Shown here piece by piece: positions 44,716 to 55,058 of a DNA stretch of 64,000 nt. Origin of the DNA: Stappia sp. TSB10P1A (GTDB lineage Bacteria > Pseudomonadota > Alphaproteobacteria > Rhizobiales > Stappiaceae); assembly GCF_900185725.1 (NCBI RefSeq), contig NZ_FYAU01000036.1, forward strand, positions 62,001 through 126,000, in the 5' to 3' direction. The notes beneath the pieces were generated by a model, which saw only the letters and a list, made by a program, of their open reading frames with translations, searched no databases and was not told where the DNA came from. Numbering within the stretch: the first letter of the stretch is position 1; each line of letters opens with the position of its first letter. The translations under genes were made by a program, and so were the position numbers.

Positions 44716-45351
44716 ATGAAGCGACCTGCGATGGTGCTCACCTGCGCCATGCTCCTCGCTGGTCCGAACCCGGGCGGGATTGTTCCTGCCCGGGTTGCCG
44801 GTTCCTCACCCGCCGTCGCCGAGGGCACTCTCGGTGATCCGGAAGCTGGTCGCAAACAGGCCGGCCAGTGCCGTACTTGCCACGGCCTTGAGGGCATGGC
44901 CCGAATACCGATCGCACCTCACATCGGCGGCGAGCCTGCCTCCTATATCGAGTCTCAGCTCAGCGCGTTCCGGGACGGCCGGCGCACGCATGAAATGATG
45001 AGCGTGGTGGCTCAGTCGCTCGACGACGCAGCGATTGCCAATCTTGCCGCCTGGTACGGGGCGCAGCAGGCCAGCGCGGTCCTTCCCGCCGGAGTTTCGG
45101 AGAATGACGCCCCTGTCGAGTGCAGCACGTGTCACGGCGTCCAGGGAATCGGGCAGATGGACGGCGTGCCAAACCTCGCCGGAGAGAGCGCGATCTATAT
45201 CGATACCCAGCTCAAGGCGTTCCGGCTCGGGAAGCGCCAACACGACGTGATGTCGGCGATAGCGGCAGACATGAGCGACGAGGACATGCGCCGCGTTGCG
45301 GACTGGTATGCGGCGATAACCTTGGAGATCGCACCGCCAGAAACCCGCTAG
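44716..45351 (+). CDS. dihaem cytochrome c (c4-like)
   Basis: A 211-residue periplasmic cytochrome with two haem-binding CXXCH motifs, C52-x-x-C55-H56 (CRTCH) and C136-x-x-C139-H140 (CSTCH), each followed by conserved helices. A signal or membrane-anchor region occupies the N-terminal 35 residues. It starts 2 bp after the sorbosone-dehydrogenase-like gene. It likely takes electrons from that enzyme and/or the GMC dehydrogenase and passes them to a terminal oxidase. Confidence 0.88.
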   Translation: MKRPAMVLTCAMLLAGPNPGGIVPARVAGSSPAVAEGTLGDPEAGRKQAGQCRTCHGLEGMARIPIAPHIGGEPASYIESQLSAFRDGRRTHEMMSVVAQSLDDAAIANLAAWYGAQQASAVLPAGVSENDAPVECSTCHGVQGIGQMDGVPNLAGESAIYIDTQLKAFRLGKRQHDVMSAIAADMSDEDMRRVADWYAAITLEIAPPETR

Positions 45352-45391
45352 CCGCCGGCGCGGTGTTTAGCAGGCACTCGCTCCCGCCGAT

Positions 45392-46060
45392 CTACCGCGC
45401 CTGATCGAGGATGCGCTTGCATTCCAGCAGCTCGAAAAGCGTCGCCTGGAGGCGGCGGATATCGTCCTTCGACAGATTGCCGGACGGAGCCTCGACACGC
45501 TCGCCGAGCAGCCGCTCCATGAGACGAAACCCGGCGCGCGTCGTCGGCATCTCCGGCGGCACGGCCCCCTCGGGCAATATGCCGCGCGGGATCGGCTCTC
45601 CATCATCGTCCGGATCGACGAACTGCGGTTCCGCCTGGCGTGCTCGAGGTGCCTGCATGCTCGGCGCGAAATCCGGCGTGCGCGGCTGCGACCTTGGCGG
45701 AGCAGCCGGCGGGGGCACCACGTCCTCGACCTCCGGTTCGTCCGTCCCCGGCTGTGCGGCAAGGGCCGCGAGCGCGATACCATCCTCGCGCCAGACCTGC
45801 ATGACGAAACGGGGGCCCTGTTCCTTCAGGATGCGCTGCACGCCCTTGATCGTATAGCCTTCGCCATAGAGCAGATGCCGGATGCCACGCAGCAGATCGA
45901 TATCGTCGGGACGATAGTAGCGACGACCGCCGCCGCGCTTGAGCGGGCGGATCTGGGTGAAGCGGGTTTCCCAGAAACGGAGGACGTGCTGCGGCAAGTC
46001 GAGATCGTCGGCGACCTCGCTGATCGTGCGAAAGGCGTCAGGGCTTTTTTCGACGGTCAC
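45392..46060 (-). CDS. MerR-family transcriptional regulator
   Basis: A 222-residue MerR protein: N-terminal winged helix ([25 protein letters not shown] ... [22 protein letters not shown]) followed by a long Pro/Ala-rich linker and a short C-terminal helix ([17 protein letters not shown]). This form is found after ihfA in alphaproteobacteria. GTG start at 46060, 33 bp from ihfA. Target unknown. Confidence 0.9.
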   Translation of the reverse strand: MTVEKSPDAFRTISEVADDLDLPQHVLRFWETRFTQIRPLKRGGGRRYYRPDDIDLLRGIRHLLYGEGYTIKGVQRILKEQGPRFVMQVWREDGIALAALAAQPGTDEPEVEDVVPPPAAPPRSQPRTPDFAPSMQAPRARQAEPQFVDPDDDGEPIPRGILPEGAVPPEMPTTRAGFRLMERLLGERVEAPSGNLSKDDIRRLQATLFELLECKRILDQAR

Positions 46061-46093
46061 TGAAATGGTGCTTCATCGTCCGCCGGCGCTGTC

Positions 46094-46414
46094 TCAGTCG
46101 CCGCTCCCGGACGCTCCCATCATCGTCTCGTTGATGCGCTTCTTGAGCACGTTCGACGGTTTGAACACCATCACTCGGCGCGGGAGGATAGGCACCTCCT
46201 CGCCGGTCTTCGGATTTCGTCCGATGCGCTCTCCCTTGGAGCGCACGACAAAGGACCCGAATGACGAGAGTTTCACCGACTCTCCGGCAACGAGACAGTC
46301 CGCGATCTCCGACAGGACCTTTTCCACGAGTTCCGATGATTCCGATCTTGAAAGGCCGACTTTCTGGTAGACCGCCTCACAAAGATCGGCCCGCGTAACT
46401 GTCCTGCCGCTCAT
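46094..46414 (-). CDS. ihfA: integration host factor subunit alpha
   Basis: A 106-residue DNA-bending protein with the HU/IHF fold. Family blocks [47 protein letters not shown] and the beta-arm with RNPKTGE are intact. Within the conserved fabH-ihfA-merR string. Confidence 0.95.
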   Translation of the reverse strand: MSGRTVTRADLCEAVYQKVGLSRSESSELVEKVLSEIADCLVAGESVKLSSFGSFVVRSKGERIGRNPKTGEEVPILPRRVMVFKPSNVLKKRINETMMGASGSGD

Positions 46415-46583
46415 AGTCCCTCCTTGGCCGAACCTCGTGGTTCGACGGTGTCAGGGATATTCTTCTTTGACCCTTCGGGGCCCACCGAACCCGGAAGACA
46501 GCCTATTGGCTCGCGCGCAGACGGTCAACAGTCTGACCTTGCTCCGGTTCGTAAAAGTTCACAAGGCTCAAGCCTTTGCATGG

Positions 46584-47561
46584 CTACCAGCGCAGCAGCG
46601 ACGCTCCCCAGGTGAAGCCGCCGCCCATCGCCTCGAGCATGATCAGGTCGCCGCGCTTCACCCGCCCGTCGCGCACCGCCTGGTCGAGCGCCAGGGGAAT
46701 CGAGGCCGCGGAGGTGTTGCCGTGATCCTCCAGAGTCACAACCACCTTGGCGGGGTCGACGCCGAGCTTCTTGGCGCTGGCGTCGATGATGCGGCGGTTG
46801 GCCTGATGGGGAATGAACCAGTCAAGGGACTCGGCGCTGGTGTCGGTTGCCTCGAAGGCTGCCTCGACCACGTCGGTGATCATCGACACCGCATGGCGGA
46901 AGACTTCCTTGCCCTGCATGCGCAGGTGGCCGACGGTCTGGGTCGAAGACGGACCGCCATCGACATAGAGCTTGTCCTTGTGGGCGCCGTCGGAGCGCAG
47001 GTGCGAGGTCAGGATACCCCGATCGGCCGTGGTCCCGTCCCCCTCCGCTGCCTCCAGGACAATGGCGCCTGCCCCATCGCCGAAGAGCACGCAGGTGGTG
47101 CGGTCCTCCCAATCGAGGATGCGGGAGAAGGTCTCAGCGCCGATCACCAGCGCCCGTTTTCCCATGCCGGCCCGCAGATAGGCATCCGCCGTTGCCAGCG
47201 CATAGACGAAGCCCGAACAGACCGCATGCACATCGAACGCGAATCCGCTGGCGATGCCGAGCCTGTGCTGGACCGTGACGGCAGTCGCCGGGAAGGTATT
47301 GTCCGGTGTTGCCGTGGCAAGAATGATCAGATCGATGCTCGTCGCCTCGCACCCTGCCGCCTCAAGCGCCTTGCGGGCAGCAGCGACCGCGAGATCGGAG
47401 GTGAACTCGCCGTCCGCCGCGATATGCCGGGCGTGGATACCAGTGCGCTGGACGATCCATTCATCGGAAGTGTCCACCATCCTGGCGAGATCGTCATTGG
47501 TCAGCCGGCGGGCCGGAAGATAGCTGCCGGTCCCAAGAACGATGGATCGCTTGACTGTCAC
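46584..47561 (-). CDS. fabH: beta-ketoacyl-ACP synthase III
   Basis: Initiates fatty-acid synthesis by condensing acetyl-CoA with malonyl-ACP, 325 residues. Catalytic residues lie in [10 protein letters not shown] (Cys), [10 protein letters not shown] (His) and GNTSAAS (Asn). GTG start at 47561 overlaps the plsX stop (GTGA). Confidence 0.96.
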   Translation of the reverse strand: MTVKRSIVLGTGSYLPARRLTNDDLARMVDTSDEWIVQRTGIHARHIAADGEFTSDLAVAAARKALEAAGCEATSIDLIILATATPDNTFPATAVTVQHRLGIASGFAFDVHAVCSGFVYALATADAYLRAGMGKRALVIGAETFSRILDWEDRTTCVLFGDGAGAIVLEAAEGDGTTADRGILTSHLRSDGAHKDKLYVDGGPSSTQTVGHLRMQGKEVFRHAVSMITDVVEAAFEATDTSAESLDWFIPHQANRRIIDASAKKLGVDPAKVVVTLEDHGNTSAASIPLALDQAVRDGRVKRGDLIMLEAMGGGFTWGASLLRW

Positions 47562-48619
47562 TGATCACCTTCCGATCCGTCCCGCGGCGCGAACCGGCCG
47601 CGATGGTAGCTTTTGAGGTCTTGGGAAATCTTGTTCATCAGATCGTTGCGGGCCATGTCGTAGGCAAGTTCGACGGCGGCGGCAAAGCCTTCCGCGTCGG
47701 TTCCGCCATGGCTCTTGATGACGATGCCGTTGAGGCCGAGAAAGACGCCGCCATTGACCTTTCGGGGATCCATCTTCTCCCGCAGCCGGTCGAAGGCATC
47801 CTTCGCCAGCAGATAGCCGAGCCGTGCCCGCCAAGTCCGATTCATGGCGGAGCGCAGGTAGCTGCCGATCTGGCGCGCTGTCCCTTCCGCTGTCTTCAGG
47901 GCGATATTGCCGGCGAACCCTTCCGTCACCACCACATCGACGACGCCCTTGCCGAGGTCGTCCCCCTCGACGAAGCCGGCATAGGTCAGCGATCGCAGGT
48001 TGGCCTCGCGCAGCAGCCGGCCGGCGGTGCGCACCTCTTCCAGGCCCTTCACCTCCTCGACGCCGATGTTGAGAAGGCCGACGGTCGGGCGTTCGATGGA
48101 AAAGAGGATGCGGGCCATCGCACCGCCCAGCAGCGCGAAGTCGATCAGTTGCTGGGCATCGGCGCCGATGGTCGCGCCAACGTCGAGGACGATGGATTCG
48201 CCCCGTGTGGTCGGCCAGATCGCCGCGATCGCCGGCCTCTCGATATTCGCCATGGTGCGCAGGCAGAATTTCGACATGGCCATAAGGGCGCCGGTATTGC
48301 CCGCCGAGACGGCGACATCCGCATGACCGGTCTTCACCGCCTCGATGCAGCGCCACATGCTCGACTTCCAGCGCCCCTGGCGTAGCGCCTGGCTGGGCTT
48401 GGCGTCCATGGCGACGGCGACCTCGCAGTGATGCAGCGTCGAGGCGTCGCGCAGACGCGGATGCGCCTGCAGCAGCGGCGCCACCGCATCCGAGTTGCCG
48501 TAGAAGGAAAAGCTGATGTCGGGACGCCGTTCCAGCGCCAATGCGGCTCCAGGAACGACGACTTCCGCCCCCCTGTCGCCGCCCATTGCATCCAGCGAGA
48601 TTCGAACCGTCTGAGCCAT
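47558..48619 (-). CDS. plsX: phosphate acyltransferase
   Basis: Makes acyl-phosphate from acyl-ACP for phospholipid synthesis, 353 residues. Family start [21 protein letters not shown], then [16 protein letters not shown] and [16 protein letters not shown] at 48619; the long in-frame upstream extension is rejected. plsX-fabH overlap and form an operon. No rpmF gene lies between DUF177 and plsX here. Confidence 0.96.
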   Translation of the reverse strand: MAQTVRISLDAMGGDRGAEVVVPGAALALERRPDISFSFYGNSDAVAPLLQAHPRLRDASTLHHCEVAVAMDAKPSQALRQGRWKSSMWRCIEAVKTGHADVAVSAGNTGALMAMSKFCLRTMANIERPAIAAIWPTTRGESIVLDVGATIGADAQQLIDFALLGGAMARILFSIERPTVGLLNIGVEEVKGLEEVRTAGRLLREANLRSLTYAGFVEGDDLGKGVVDVVVTEGFAGNIALKTAEGTARQIGSYLRSAMNRTWRARLGYLLAKDAFDRLREKMDPRKVNGGVFLGLNGIVIKSHGGTDAEGFAAAVELAYDMARNDLMNKISQDLKSYHRGRFAPRDGSEGDQ

Positions 48620-48932
48620 CGTCCGTGTCTTCTGGATCGGCGGCGACGCCCCACCCGAAGGGAAGAGAGCGCGCCGATCGGCATTGCTGTCCCGAATTCT
48701 CCAGACCGCTCGGGCCCGGGACGACAATGCTGCCGTCTTGTCTTGTTGTTGCCTGCGCCGCCCGACGGGTCGTTTCACAAGGTCGTGCAACCTCATGACT
48801 TGCGGGCAGCCGTTGCCACGACACACGAAAGAGTGGTTGGACTCCCCTTCATCCGAGGCGTTGGGGAACATACCTGTTTACAACGGAGAGACAACAGCTT
48901 TCTGGCCTTCAGCCGCGCGCAAGATGTGCGGC
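48620..48932. other. intergenic stretch upstream of plsX, no gene seen
   Basis: About 313 bp between plsX and the DUF177 gene. No convincing coding sequence or RNA gene; in particular I find no rpmF (L32). It presumably holds the plsX promoter on the minus strand, which I cannot place. Confidence 0.5.
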
Positions 48933-49490
48933 CTACTCCTCATGCTTGCGGAACCGCTCCAGAACGGCGAATGGCGACGGCGGTTTGTCGTCCGCATCGA
49001 CTTTGCCGTCTTCGCCATAGCCCTCCGGGAGCTCCGCCCCGGGCGCGCGCGGAAAGGGGTCCAGCGCCAGCGCCAGTTGCTCGCACAGGATCGCGCCGAG
49101 ATCGAGCCTTCCCCCCTCCAAAAGATCCGGTGGGTCTTCGGCAAAGGCATCGATGTCGATCTCGCCCTCCTCCTCGACGCCGGACAGGGCTGCGGCATCG
49201 GGGTCAAACCGCATGGTGAATGCCTCGTCGATCTGCTGTTCCACCGGCTGCAGCGTGACAACGCAAGCCTGAGTCGCCCGCGCCTGGAGCCGGCCTTCGA
49301 TCGCAACGCCGTCACGGCGCCATCGGCGCAGTTCGAACCGCGCAACGAGATCTTCCAAGGCGAGCAGCGAGTAGGCCTTGGTCAGGCGCTGGAGTTGCGC
49401 CTCGTCCGGCCGCAGATCCACCACCAACGGCTTGTCGGTCAGATGCTGGATGTCCTGCGGGTGCGACAGAGGGAAGTCAGCGAGTGCCAT
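48933..49490 (-). CDS. DUF177 (YceD) family protein
   Basis: A 185-residue YceD/DUF177 protein. The family is linked to 23S rRNA/large-subunit metabolism. Seen: FELRRWRRDGVAIEGRLQARATQACVVTLQPVEQQI and the acidic DPPDLLEGGRLDLGAILCEQLALALDPFPRAPG block. In the conserved position between the CBP3 chaperone and plsX. Confidence 0.88.
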   Translation of the reverse strand: MALADFPLSHPQDIQHLTDKPLVVDLRPDEAQLQRLTKAYSLLALEDLVARFELRRWRRDGVAIEGRLQARATQACVVTLQPVEQQIDEAFTMRFDPDAAALSGVEEEGEIDIDAFAEDPPDLLEGGRLDLGAILCEQLALALDPFPRAPGAELPEGYGEDGKVDADDKPPSPFAVLERFRKHEE

Positions 49491-49508
49491 GAACGTCTCC
49501 TTCCAGCT

Positions 49509-50048
49509 TTACCCTATGTCGACCGGCTCGCCCGGCCACTTGGGGCCGCTGGCGACGATCTGCGATGCCTGCTGGCGGTCCAGCCCGTCCGCAGCTTCGC
49601 GCAGGTAGCGGGCAATCGCATGCGCAGCACCCATGTCCGACGCGCCGGCGAAAAGATTGCGGTCAACGACGCTTGCAAGCTCCTGCAAGCCGTCGGCGGC
49701 CAGAGCCTCGGCAATCGCCGCGGCGCGACCATAGAAGGCCTCGGCCATCTTCTTCACCTTTTTCGGAACCCCAAGATCGCCGACACCCATTTCCCGCAGC
49801 GACCCGTCCATGTCGGCGAAAAACGTGTCGAAAAGCTCCTGGGAGAAACTGGCGACTTCCCCTCCCTCGCCCCGGAGCCGGTTGAGCACCAGGATCGTAT
49901 GAAGCATGACCATCTCGAAACGGCCATCGACGGTATCGGGCACGTTATAGCGGACGTAGAGCCAGGGCTGCCGCGCCTGTGCCACGATCGAGGTGTATGC
50001 GGCGAGCACTTCCGGACGCTGACGCCGGCGAAAGAGACCGAAGACCAT
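49509..50048 (-). CDS. ubiquinol-cytochrome c chaperone (CBP3-like)
   Basis: A 179-residue CBP3-domain protein. In mitochondria CBP3 aids cytochrome b assembly in the bc1 complex; the bacterial form is presumed similar. Seen: QPWLYVRYNVPDTVDGRFEMVMLHTILVLNRLRG and SQELFDTFFADMDGSLREMGVGD. ATG at 50048. It lies divergent from bamE. Confidence 0.88.
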   Translation of the reverse strand: MVFGLFRRRQRPEVLAAYTSIVAQARQPWLYVRYNVPDTVDGRFEMVMLHTILVLNRLRGEGGEVASFSQELFDTFFADMDGSLREMGVGDLGVPKKVKKMAEAFYGRAAAIAEALAADGLQELASVVDRNLFAGASDMGAAHAIARYLREAADGLDRQQASQIVASGPKWPGEPVDIG

Positions 50049-50189
50049 GGGTTGCCTCGCTTGGACGAAGGTTGCCAAGTGGCCTAACGCAGGTTAGGGA
50101 CTTTGCCAAGGACGCGCGGAGCGATAAAGATGGCGCACGGCTGCCTTCCGGTCGTGAGAGCTGCCAGAAAGCAACAGGATACGCTTCAT

Positions 50190-50627
50190 ATGAAGACATG
50201 GATTCGCGGAGCATTGCTGGCAGGCGTTCTGGCGCTGCCGCTCGGTGGCTGCTTCACCACGACGCTCAATCACGGCCATGTCATCCCGCCGGACCGGGTG
50301 CGGGACATCCAGGTGGGATCGAGCCGTGAGCAGGTCGAACTGCTGCTTGGTTCGCCCTCGACCGCCTCACGGCTCGACGGCGAGGCTTATTACTATATCT
50401 CGCAGGTGAAGCGGACCACGGCCTTCATGAGCCCGCGGACGGTCGAACAGCGGGTCGTTGCGGTCTATTTCGATGAGGACGGCTTCGTTCGCGACACCGC
50501 CTATTACAGCCTTGAGGACGGCAAGGTCGTCGACATCCTCAACCGCAAGACCCGCACCGGCGGCTCCGACTACGGCTTCCTGTCGCAGATCCTGCGCGGC
50601 GCCCAGAACCCGAGCCTCAACCTCTAG
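50190..50627 (+). CDS. bamE: outer-membrane assembly lipoprotein BamE
   Basis: A 145-residue lipoprotein of the BAM complex. Signal peptide with lipobox LGGC (C21), then the SmpA/OmlA domain (VRDIQVGSSREQVELLLGSPS ... AYYYISQVKRTTAFMSPRTVEQRVVAVYFDEDGFV). ATG at 50190. Ends in a strong terminator. Confidence 0.92.
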   Translation: MKTWIRGALLAGVLALPLGGCFTTTLNHGHVIPPDRVRDIQVGSSREQVELLLGSPSTASRLDGEAYYYISQVKRTTAFMSPRTVEQRVVAVYFDEDGFVRDTAYYSLEDGKVVDILNRKTRTGGSDYGFLSQILRGAQNPSLNL

Positions 50628-50652
50628 AGCCCCGTTCGGCCTCTTCAAACGC

Positions 50653-50680
50653 AACGCCCGCAGCCGAGGCTGCGGGCGTT
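50653..50680. terminator. strong terminator after bamE
   Basis: AACGCCCGCAGCC (50653-50665) with GGCTGCGGGCGTT (50668-50680), minimal loop, then TTTT on the plus strand. hppA converges on it. Confidence 0.85.
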
Positions 50681-50742
50681 TTTTGTCATGCGGCACGGCA
50701 TGGAAGCGGCAGGGCCGCCGGCAAGCGACGGCCCCAGTTTGG

Positions 50743-52878
50743 TCAGGCATGCGCCAACACGGCCAGCAACAGCAGCGCCATGATGTTGGTGATCTTGATC
50801 ATCGGGTTGACCGCAGGACCAGCCGTATCCTTGTAGGGATCGCCGACCGTATCACCGGTGACCGAGGCCTTATGCGCTTCCGAGCCCTTCATGTGCCGGA
50901 CCCCGTCCTTGTCGACGAAGCCATCCTCGAAGGACTTCTTGGCATTGTCCCAGGCACCGCCACCCGCCGTCATCGAGATGGCGACGAAGAGGCCGGTGAC
51001 GATGACGCCGAGCAGCATGGCGCCGACGGCGGCAAAGCCCTGAGACTTGCCGGCAATGGCAGTGACGACGAAGAACACCACGATCGGCGACAGGACCGGC
51101 ATCATCGACGGGATGATCATCTCGCGGATTGCCGCCTTGGTCAGCATGTCGACGGCGCGGCCATAGTCCGGCTTCTCCGTGCCTTCCATGATGCCCGGCT
51201 TCTCGCGGAACTGCCGACGCACCTCCTCGACGACCGAGCCGGCGGCGCGGCCGACGGCGGTCATCGAGATGCCGCCGAAGAGATAGGGAAGCAGGCCGCC
51301 GAACAGCAGGCCAACCACCACGTAGGGGTTGGACAGCGAGAAATCGACGACGACCCCGTCGAAATAGGAGCCCGGCGTCGCATTGGCCGCAAAGAACTTG
51401 AGATCCTCCGTGTAGGCCGCAAACAGCACCAGCGCACCCAGACCGGCCGAGCCGATGGCATAGCCCTTGGTGACCGCCTTGGTGGTGTTGCCGACAGCAT
51501 CTAGCGCGTCGGTGGTGACCCGCACCTCCTTCGGGAGCCCTGCCATTTCGGCGATGCCGCCGGCATTGTCCGTCACCGGGCCGAAGGCATCGAGCGCAAC
51601 CACCATGCCGGCGAGTGCCAGCATCGTCGTCACTGCGATGGCGATGCCGAAGAGTCCTGCCAGGTTATAGGCGCCGAGAATACCCGCGATGATGACGATG
51701 GCGGGCAGTGCCGTCGCTTCCAGCGAAACGGCAAGGCCCTGGATCACGTTGGTGCCGTGGCCGGTAACCGAAGCCTGGGCGATGGAGCGGACCGGCCGGT
51801 AATCTGTACCGGTGTAATACTCCGTCACCCAGATGATCAGGCCGGTGACCACAAGGCCCACAAGCCCGCAATAGAACAGATGCCGGCCGGAGAATGTCAG
51901 CCCGCCGGAGGTGGTGTATTCGGTCGAGAAGCCGAGCCAGAAGAACACGATGCCGAACAGGGCCACAGCGGACAGCACGGCGGTTGCGACGAAGCCCTTG
52001 TAGAGGGCGCCCATGATCGAGTTGCTGGCGCCGAGCTTCACGAAGAAGGTGCCGACGATCGAGGTGACGACGCAGGCTCCGCCGATCACCAGCGGCAGAA
52101 GCATCAGTTCCAGTGCCGCCGCTCCGGTGAAGAAAATGGATGCCAGCACCATGGTGGCAACCACCGTCACCGCATAGGTCTCGAACAGGTCTGCCGCCAT
52201 GCCGGCGCAGTCGCCGACATTGTCGCCGACATTGTCGGCGATGGTGGCCGGGTTGCGCGGATCGTCTTCCGGAATGCCGGCCTCGACCTTGCCGACGAGA
52301 TCGCCGCCGACATCCGCACCCTTGGTGAAGATGCCGCCGCCGAGACGGGCGAAGATAGAGATCAGCGACGCACCGAAGCCGAGCGCCACCAGTGAGTCGA
52401 TGACGACCCGGCTCTGAGCCTCATAGTTGAGGATTTCGGTGAGGATCGTGAAATAGACAGCGACGCCAAGCAGGGCAAGGCCCGCGACCAGCAGACCGGT
52501 GACGGCGCCAGCCTTGAAGGCGATCTCGAGGCCCGCGGCAAGCGAGGTGCTGGCCGCCTGCGCGGTGCGCACGTTGGCGCGCACGGAGACGTGCATGCCG
52601 ATATAGCCGGCGGCGGCCGACAGGATCGCGCCGATGGCGAAGCCGATGGCGACCAGCATGCCCAACAACCAGGCGACCACTGCGAAGATGGCAACGCCGA
52701 CGATGGCAATCGTTGTGTACTGACGGTTGAGATAGGCCTGCGCGCCCTCCTGGATGGCGCCGGCGATTTCCTGCATGCGCGCATTGCCGGCATCTGCCGC
52801 CATGACGGACTGAATGGCCCACGCGCCATAGGCGATGGACAGTAGGCCACACAGGATTACGATTACGAGCTCGAGCAT
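50743..52878 (-). CDS. hppA: K+-independent H+-translocating pyrophosphatase
   Basis: Membrane-bound proton pump driven by pyrophosphate hydrolysis, 711 residues with about 16 helices. Mg-PPi motifs [20 protein letters not shown] and the loops with [12 protein letters not shown] are intact. The residue before the conserved Ala in [16 protein letters not shown] is Lys, the hallmark of the potassium-independent branch. ATG at 52878 follows GGGGGAAG. Energy conservation under low light or stress is its usual role. Confidence 0.95.
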   Translation of the reverse strand: MLELVIVILCGLLSIAYGAWAIQSVMAADAGNARMQEIAGAIQEGAQAYLNRQYTTIAIVGVAIFAVVAWLLGMLVAIGFAIGAILSAAAGYIGMHVSVRANVRTAQAASTSLAAGLEIAFKAGAVTGLLVAGLALLGVAVYFTILTEILNYEAQSRVVIDSLVALGFGASLISIFARLGGGIFTKGADVGGDLVGKVEAGIPEDDPRNPATIADNVGDNVGDCAGMAADLFETYAVTVVATMVLASIFFTGAAALELMLLPLVIGGACVVTSIVGTFFVKLGASNSIMGALYKGFVATAVLSAVALFGIVFFWLGFSTEYTTSGGLTFSGRHLFYCGLVGLVVTGLIIWVTEYYTGTDYRPVRSIAQASVTGHGTNVIQGLAVSLEATALPAIVIIAGILGAYNLAGLFGIAIAVTTMLALAGMVVALDAFGPVTDNAGGIAEMAGLPKEVRVTTDALDAVGNTTKAVTKGYAIGSAGLGALVLFAAYTEDLKFFAANATPGSYFDGVVVDFSLSNPYVVVGLLFGGLLPYLFGGISMTAVGRAAGSVVEEVRRQFREKPGIMEGTEKPDYGRAVDMLTKAAIREMIIPSMMPVLSPIVVFFVVTAIAGKSQGFAAVGAMLLGVIVTGLFVAISMTAGGGAWDNAKKSFEDGFVDKDGVRHMKGSEAHKASVTGDTVGDPYKDTAGPAVNPMIKITNIMALLLLAVLAHA

Positions 52879-53273
52879 ACTTCCCCCCAATGAAGGACGC
52901 GAAAGGACCTTTTCTTGTTCTTGTCTGGTCCTGCGGGAGGAACGGTATCTGTCCTGTGCGTCCCGTCAAGGACGAGTTTCCACCCAGTTGCGGAAGGAGA
53001 CACGACCAGCAGCATCAGGCCCTGCCCTGCCCGCAAGGCCGGGCCGCCATTCCTTACGCTGCGGAAGATTTACCGGAATCGCCCGGAACGAGCCGCACCG
53101 GCGGGTGCAAGGAGCTGCTCCACGGACGGCTCCACCGGCACTTGATCCGGTTCCGCCTCATGGCATTTCCATTTAGAAAAGTTGTGCCAGGGCCGCAGGA
53201 TCGCGCAGGAGGCGCAAGCCACGACGAATCGCCGCAGCTCCACGGACTCACTCCTCACGCAAGGGCAGGCAGA
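52879..53273. other. 395-bp gap between hppA and nusB; no thiL seen
   Basis: In relatives thiL and a small lipoprotein gene often occupy this place. I see no thiL motif. A short minus-strand frame at about 53070-53258 has an N-terminus like a small export signal (VELRRFVVACASCAIL) but then runs into non-protein-like sequence, so it is not called. Confidence 0.5.
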
Positions 53274-53801
53274 TCAGGCGTCGTCTTCCGCCGGCTCCGG
53301 TTTGCCGGGGCCGTCGAACTCCGCCGCGCGAAATTCCCGCGCCAGCTTGTCGAGCACGCCGTTCACCATACGCGGCTCGTCCTTCTCGTAGAAGGCGCGG
53401 GCAACATCGATGTACTCGCTGATCACGACGCGGGCCGGCACGTCCTTGCGCCGCATCAGCTCGAAGGCACCGGCGCGCAGGATGGCGCGCAAGGTCGTGT
53501 CGATCCGCTTCAGCGGCCAGCCGGCCACCAGCGAGCGATGGATCACTGGGTCGAGATAGCGCTGTTCGGAGACCACGCCCTTGACGAGGTCACGAAACCA
53601 GCTCGCATCCGCCTCCCGGTACTGTTCGCCGTCGAGTTCGGCCCCGAGACGGAATGCCTCGAACTCCACCAGAACATCGGCAAGGTTCGAGCCGCCGACA
53701 TCCATCTGGTACAATGCCTGCACGGCAGACAGACGGGCAGCCCCCCGCTTGTTGGCGGGGCGCACCAGCGGCTCCGTCCGGGCTTCGTTGTCCTCGGTCA
53801 T
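53274..53801 (-). CDS. nusB: transcription antitermination factor NusB
   Basis: A 175-residue NusB of rRNA antitermination. [19 protein letters not shown] and the C-terminal [33 protein letters not shown] helices are family hallmarks. Starts 1 bp after the ribH stop. Confidence 0.95.
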   Translation of the reverse strand: MTEDNEARTEPLVRPANKRGAARLSAVQALYQMDVGGSNLADVLVEFEAFRLGAELDGEQYREADASWFRDLVKGVVSEQRYLDPVIHRSLVAGWPLKRIDTTLRAILRAGAFELMRRKDVPARVVISEYIDVARAFYEKDEPRMVNGVLDKLAREFRAAEFDGPGKPEPAEDDA

Positions 53802-53802
53802 G

Positions 53803-54249
53803 TCAGATCCCGAAGCGGTCCCTGATCGCGATCATGTCGAGCGCGGCCTGCGCCGCTGCGCCGCCCTTGTTCTTTTTCGCCGGATCGGCGCGCACCCAGG
53901 CCTGCTCGCCGTTCTCGACGGTCAGGATGCCGTTGCCGAGCGGCAGCGCCGCATCGATCACCAGTTCCATCACGGCGCGGGCGGATTCGTTGGCGACAAT
54001 GTCATAATGGGAGGTCTCGCCGCGGATCACGCAGCCGAGCAGCACGAAGCCGTCATAGTCGGCGGTTCCGGCCTCCATGGCGGCCAGCGCCATCGCGAGG
54101 GCGGCCGGGATTTCCAGGACCCCAGGCACGGAGACACGGGTTACATCCGCCCCCTGCCCTTCAAGCACCTCCATGGCGCCGGCAAGCAGGGCATCGGCAA
54201 TGTCTTCGTAGAAGCGGGCGTCGATGATCAGGATTCGGGGAGTCGTCAT
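53803..54249 (-). CDS. ribH: 6,7-dimethyl-8-ribityllumazine synthase
   Basis: Penultimate enzyme of riboflavin synthesis, 148 residues. Motifs [43 protein letters not shown] and [15 protein letters not shown] with catalytic His. ATG at 54249. Confidence 0.95.
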   Translation of the reverse strand: MTTPRILIIDARFYEDIADALLAGAMEVLEGQGADVTRVSVPGVLEIPAALAMALAAMEAGTADYDGFVLLGCVIRGETSHYDIVANESARAVMELVIDAALPLGNGILTVENGEQAWVRADPAKKNKGGAAAQAALDMIAIRDRFGI

Positions 54250-54454
54250 GTCGCTCTCTTCGCTTTCATATCGTTGCGGCCCGGTCGCCGGGCGCATGCG
54301 GGACGAAACAGATCGCCACTCCGAAAGCCGGTCCAGCCGGCGTCAAGGTGCCGGTAGGAACCATGCCGGGCCGCGTTTGTCCAGCGCGGATTGCCGGGGG
54401 CGGCCATGCCGCCGCGGGATAGCCGCGCAAGGTGCAGACCGGGCGGGACGAAGG

Positions 54455-55057
54455 TCAGCGATACTCGGCGAGCCGGGCCGCGTAGCGGGCCATCATGTCG
54501 ACTTCGAGATTGATCCTGTCACCGGGCTTGCGCTCGCCCCAGGTGGTGACCGCAAGGGTATGCGGGATGAGAAACACGGTGAATGTGTCCCCTTCCACCT
54601 CGTTGACGGTCAGCGATGTGCCATGCAGCGCCACGCCGCCCTTCCTGGCGATGAACGGCGCGCAATCTGCCGGGACGCGGAAGCGGAAGAACACCGAGTC
54701 CGGGTGGTCGACCCGCTCGATGATCTCGGCCGTTCCGTCGACATGGCCCTGGACGATGTGTCCGCCCAGTTCATCCCCAATCTTCAGCGAGCGCTCCAGG
54801 TTGACACGGTCGCCAACTGTCCAGCTTCCGACGGTGGTCAGACGCAACGTCTCTGCCGCCGACTCGATCTCGAACCAGTTCTCGCCGCCGTCCCGGCCGC
54901 GCGCGGTGACCGTATGGCACACCCCGTCGCAGGCGATCGACGCGCCGATCTCGATCCCCTCGGGATCATAGGCGGTGACGATCCGCGTGCGCAGTCCGGC
55001 CGGAATCGTCGCGACCGACGCGATCCGCCCCATATCCGTGACGATCCCGGTGAACAT
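54455..55057 (-). CDS. ribE: riboflavin synthase, alpha subunit
   Basis: Dismutates two ribityllumazines to riboflavin, 200 residues built of two similar lumazine-binding halves. N-terminus MFTGIVTDMGRI and motifs GASIACDGVCHTV, VGDRVNLERSL, GGHIVQGHVDG and ALHGTSLTVNEV. ATG at 55057 is 1 bp past the ribD stop. A 205-bp gap, empty of genes, separates it from ribH. Confidence 0.95.
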   Translation of the reverse strand: MFTGIVTDMGRIASVATIPAGLRTRIVTAYDPEGIEIGASIACDGVCHTVTARGRDGGENWFEIESAAETLRLTTVGSWTVGDRVNLERSLKIGDELGGHIVQGHVDGTAEIIERVDHPDSVFFRFRVPADCAPFIARKGGVALHGTSLTVNEVEGDTFTVFLIPHTLAVTTWGERKPGDRINLEVDMMARYAARLAEYR

Positions 55058-55058
55058 C

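Noticed and set aside
53070-53258. Small lipoprotein-like gene between hppA and nusB
   Set aside because: Signal-like start is followed by sequence lacking a lipobox or protein-like pattern; no good ribosome-binding site.
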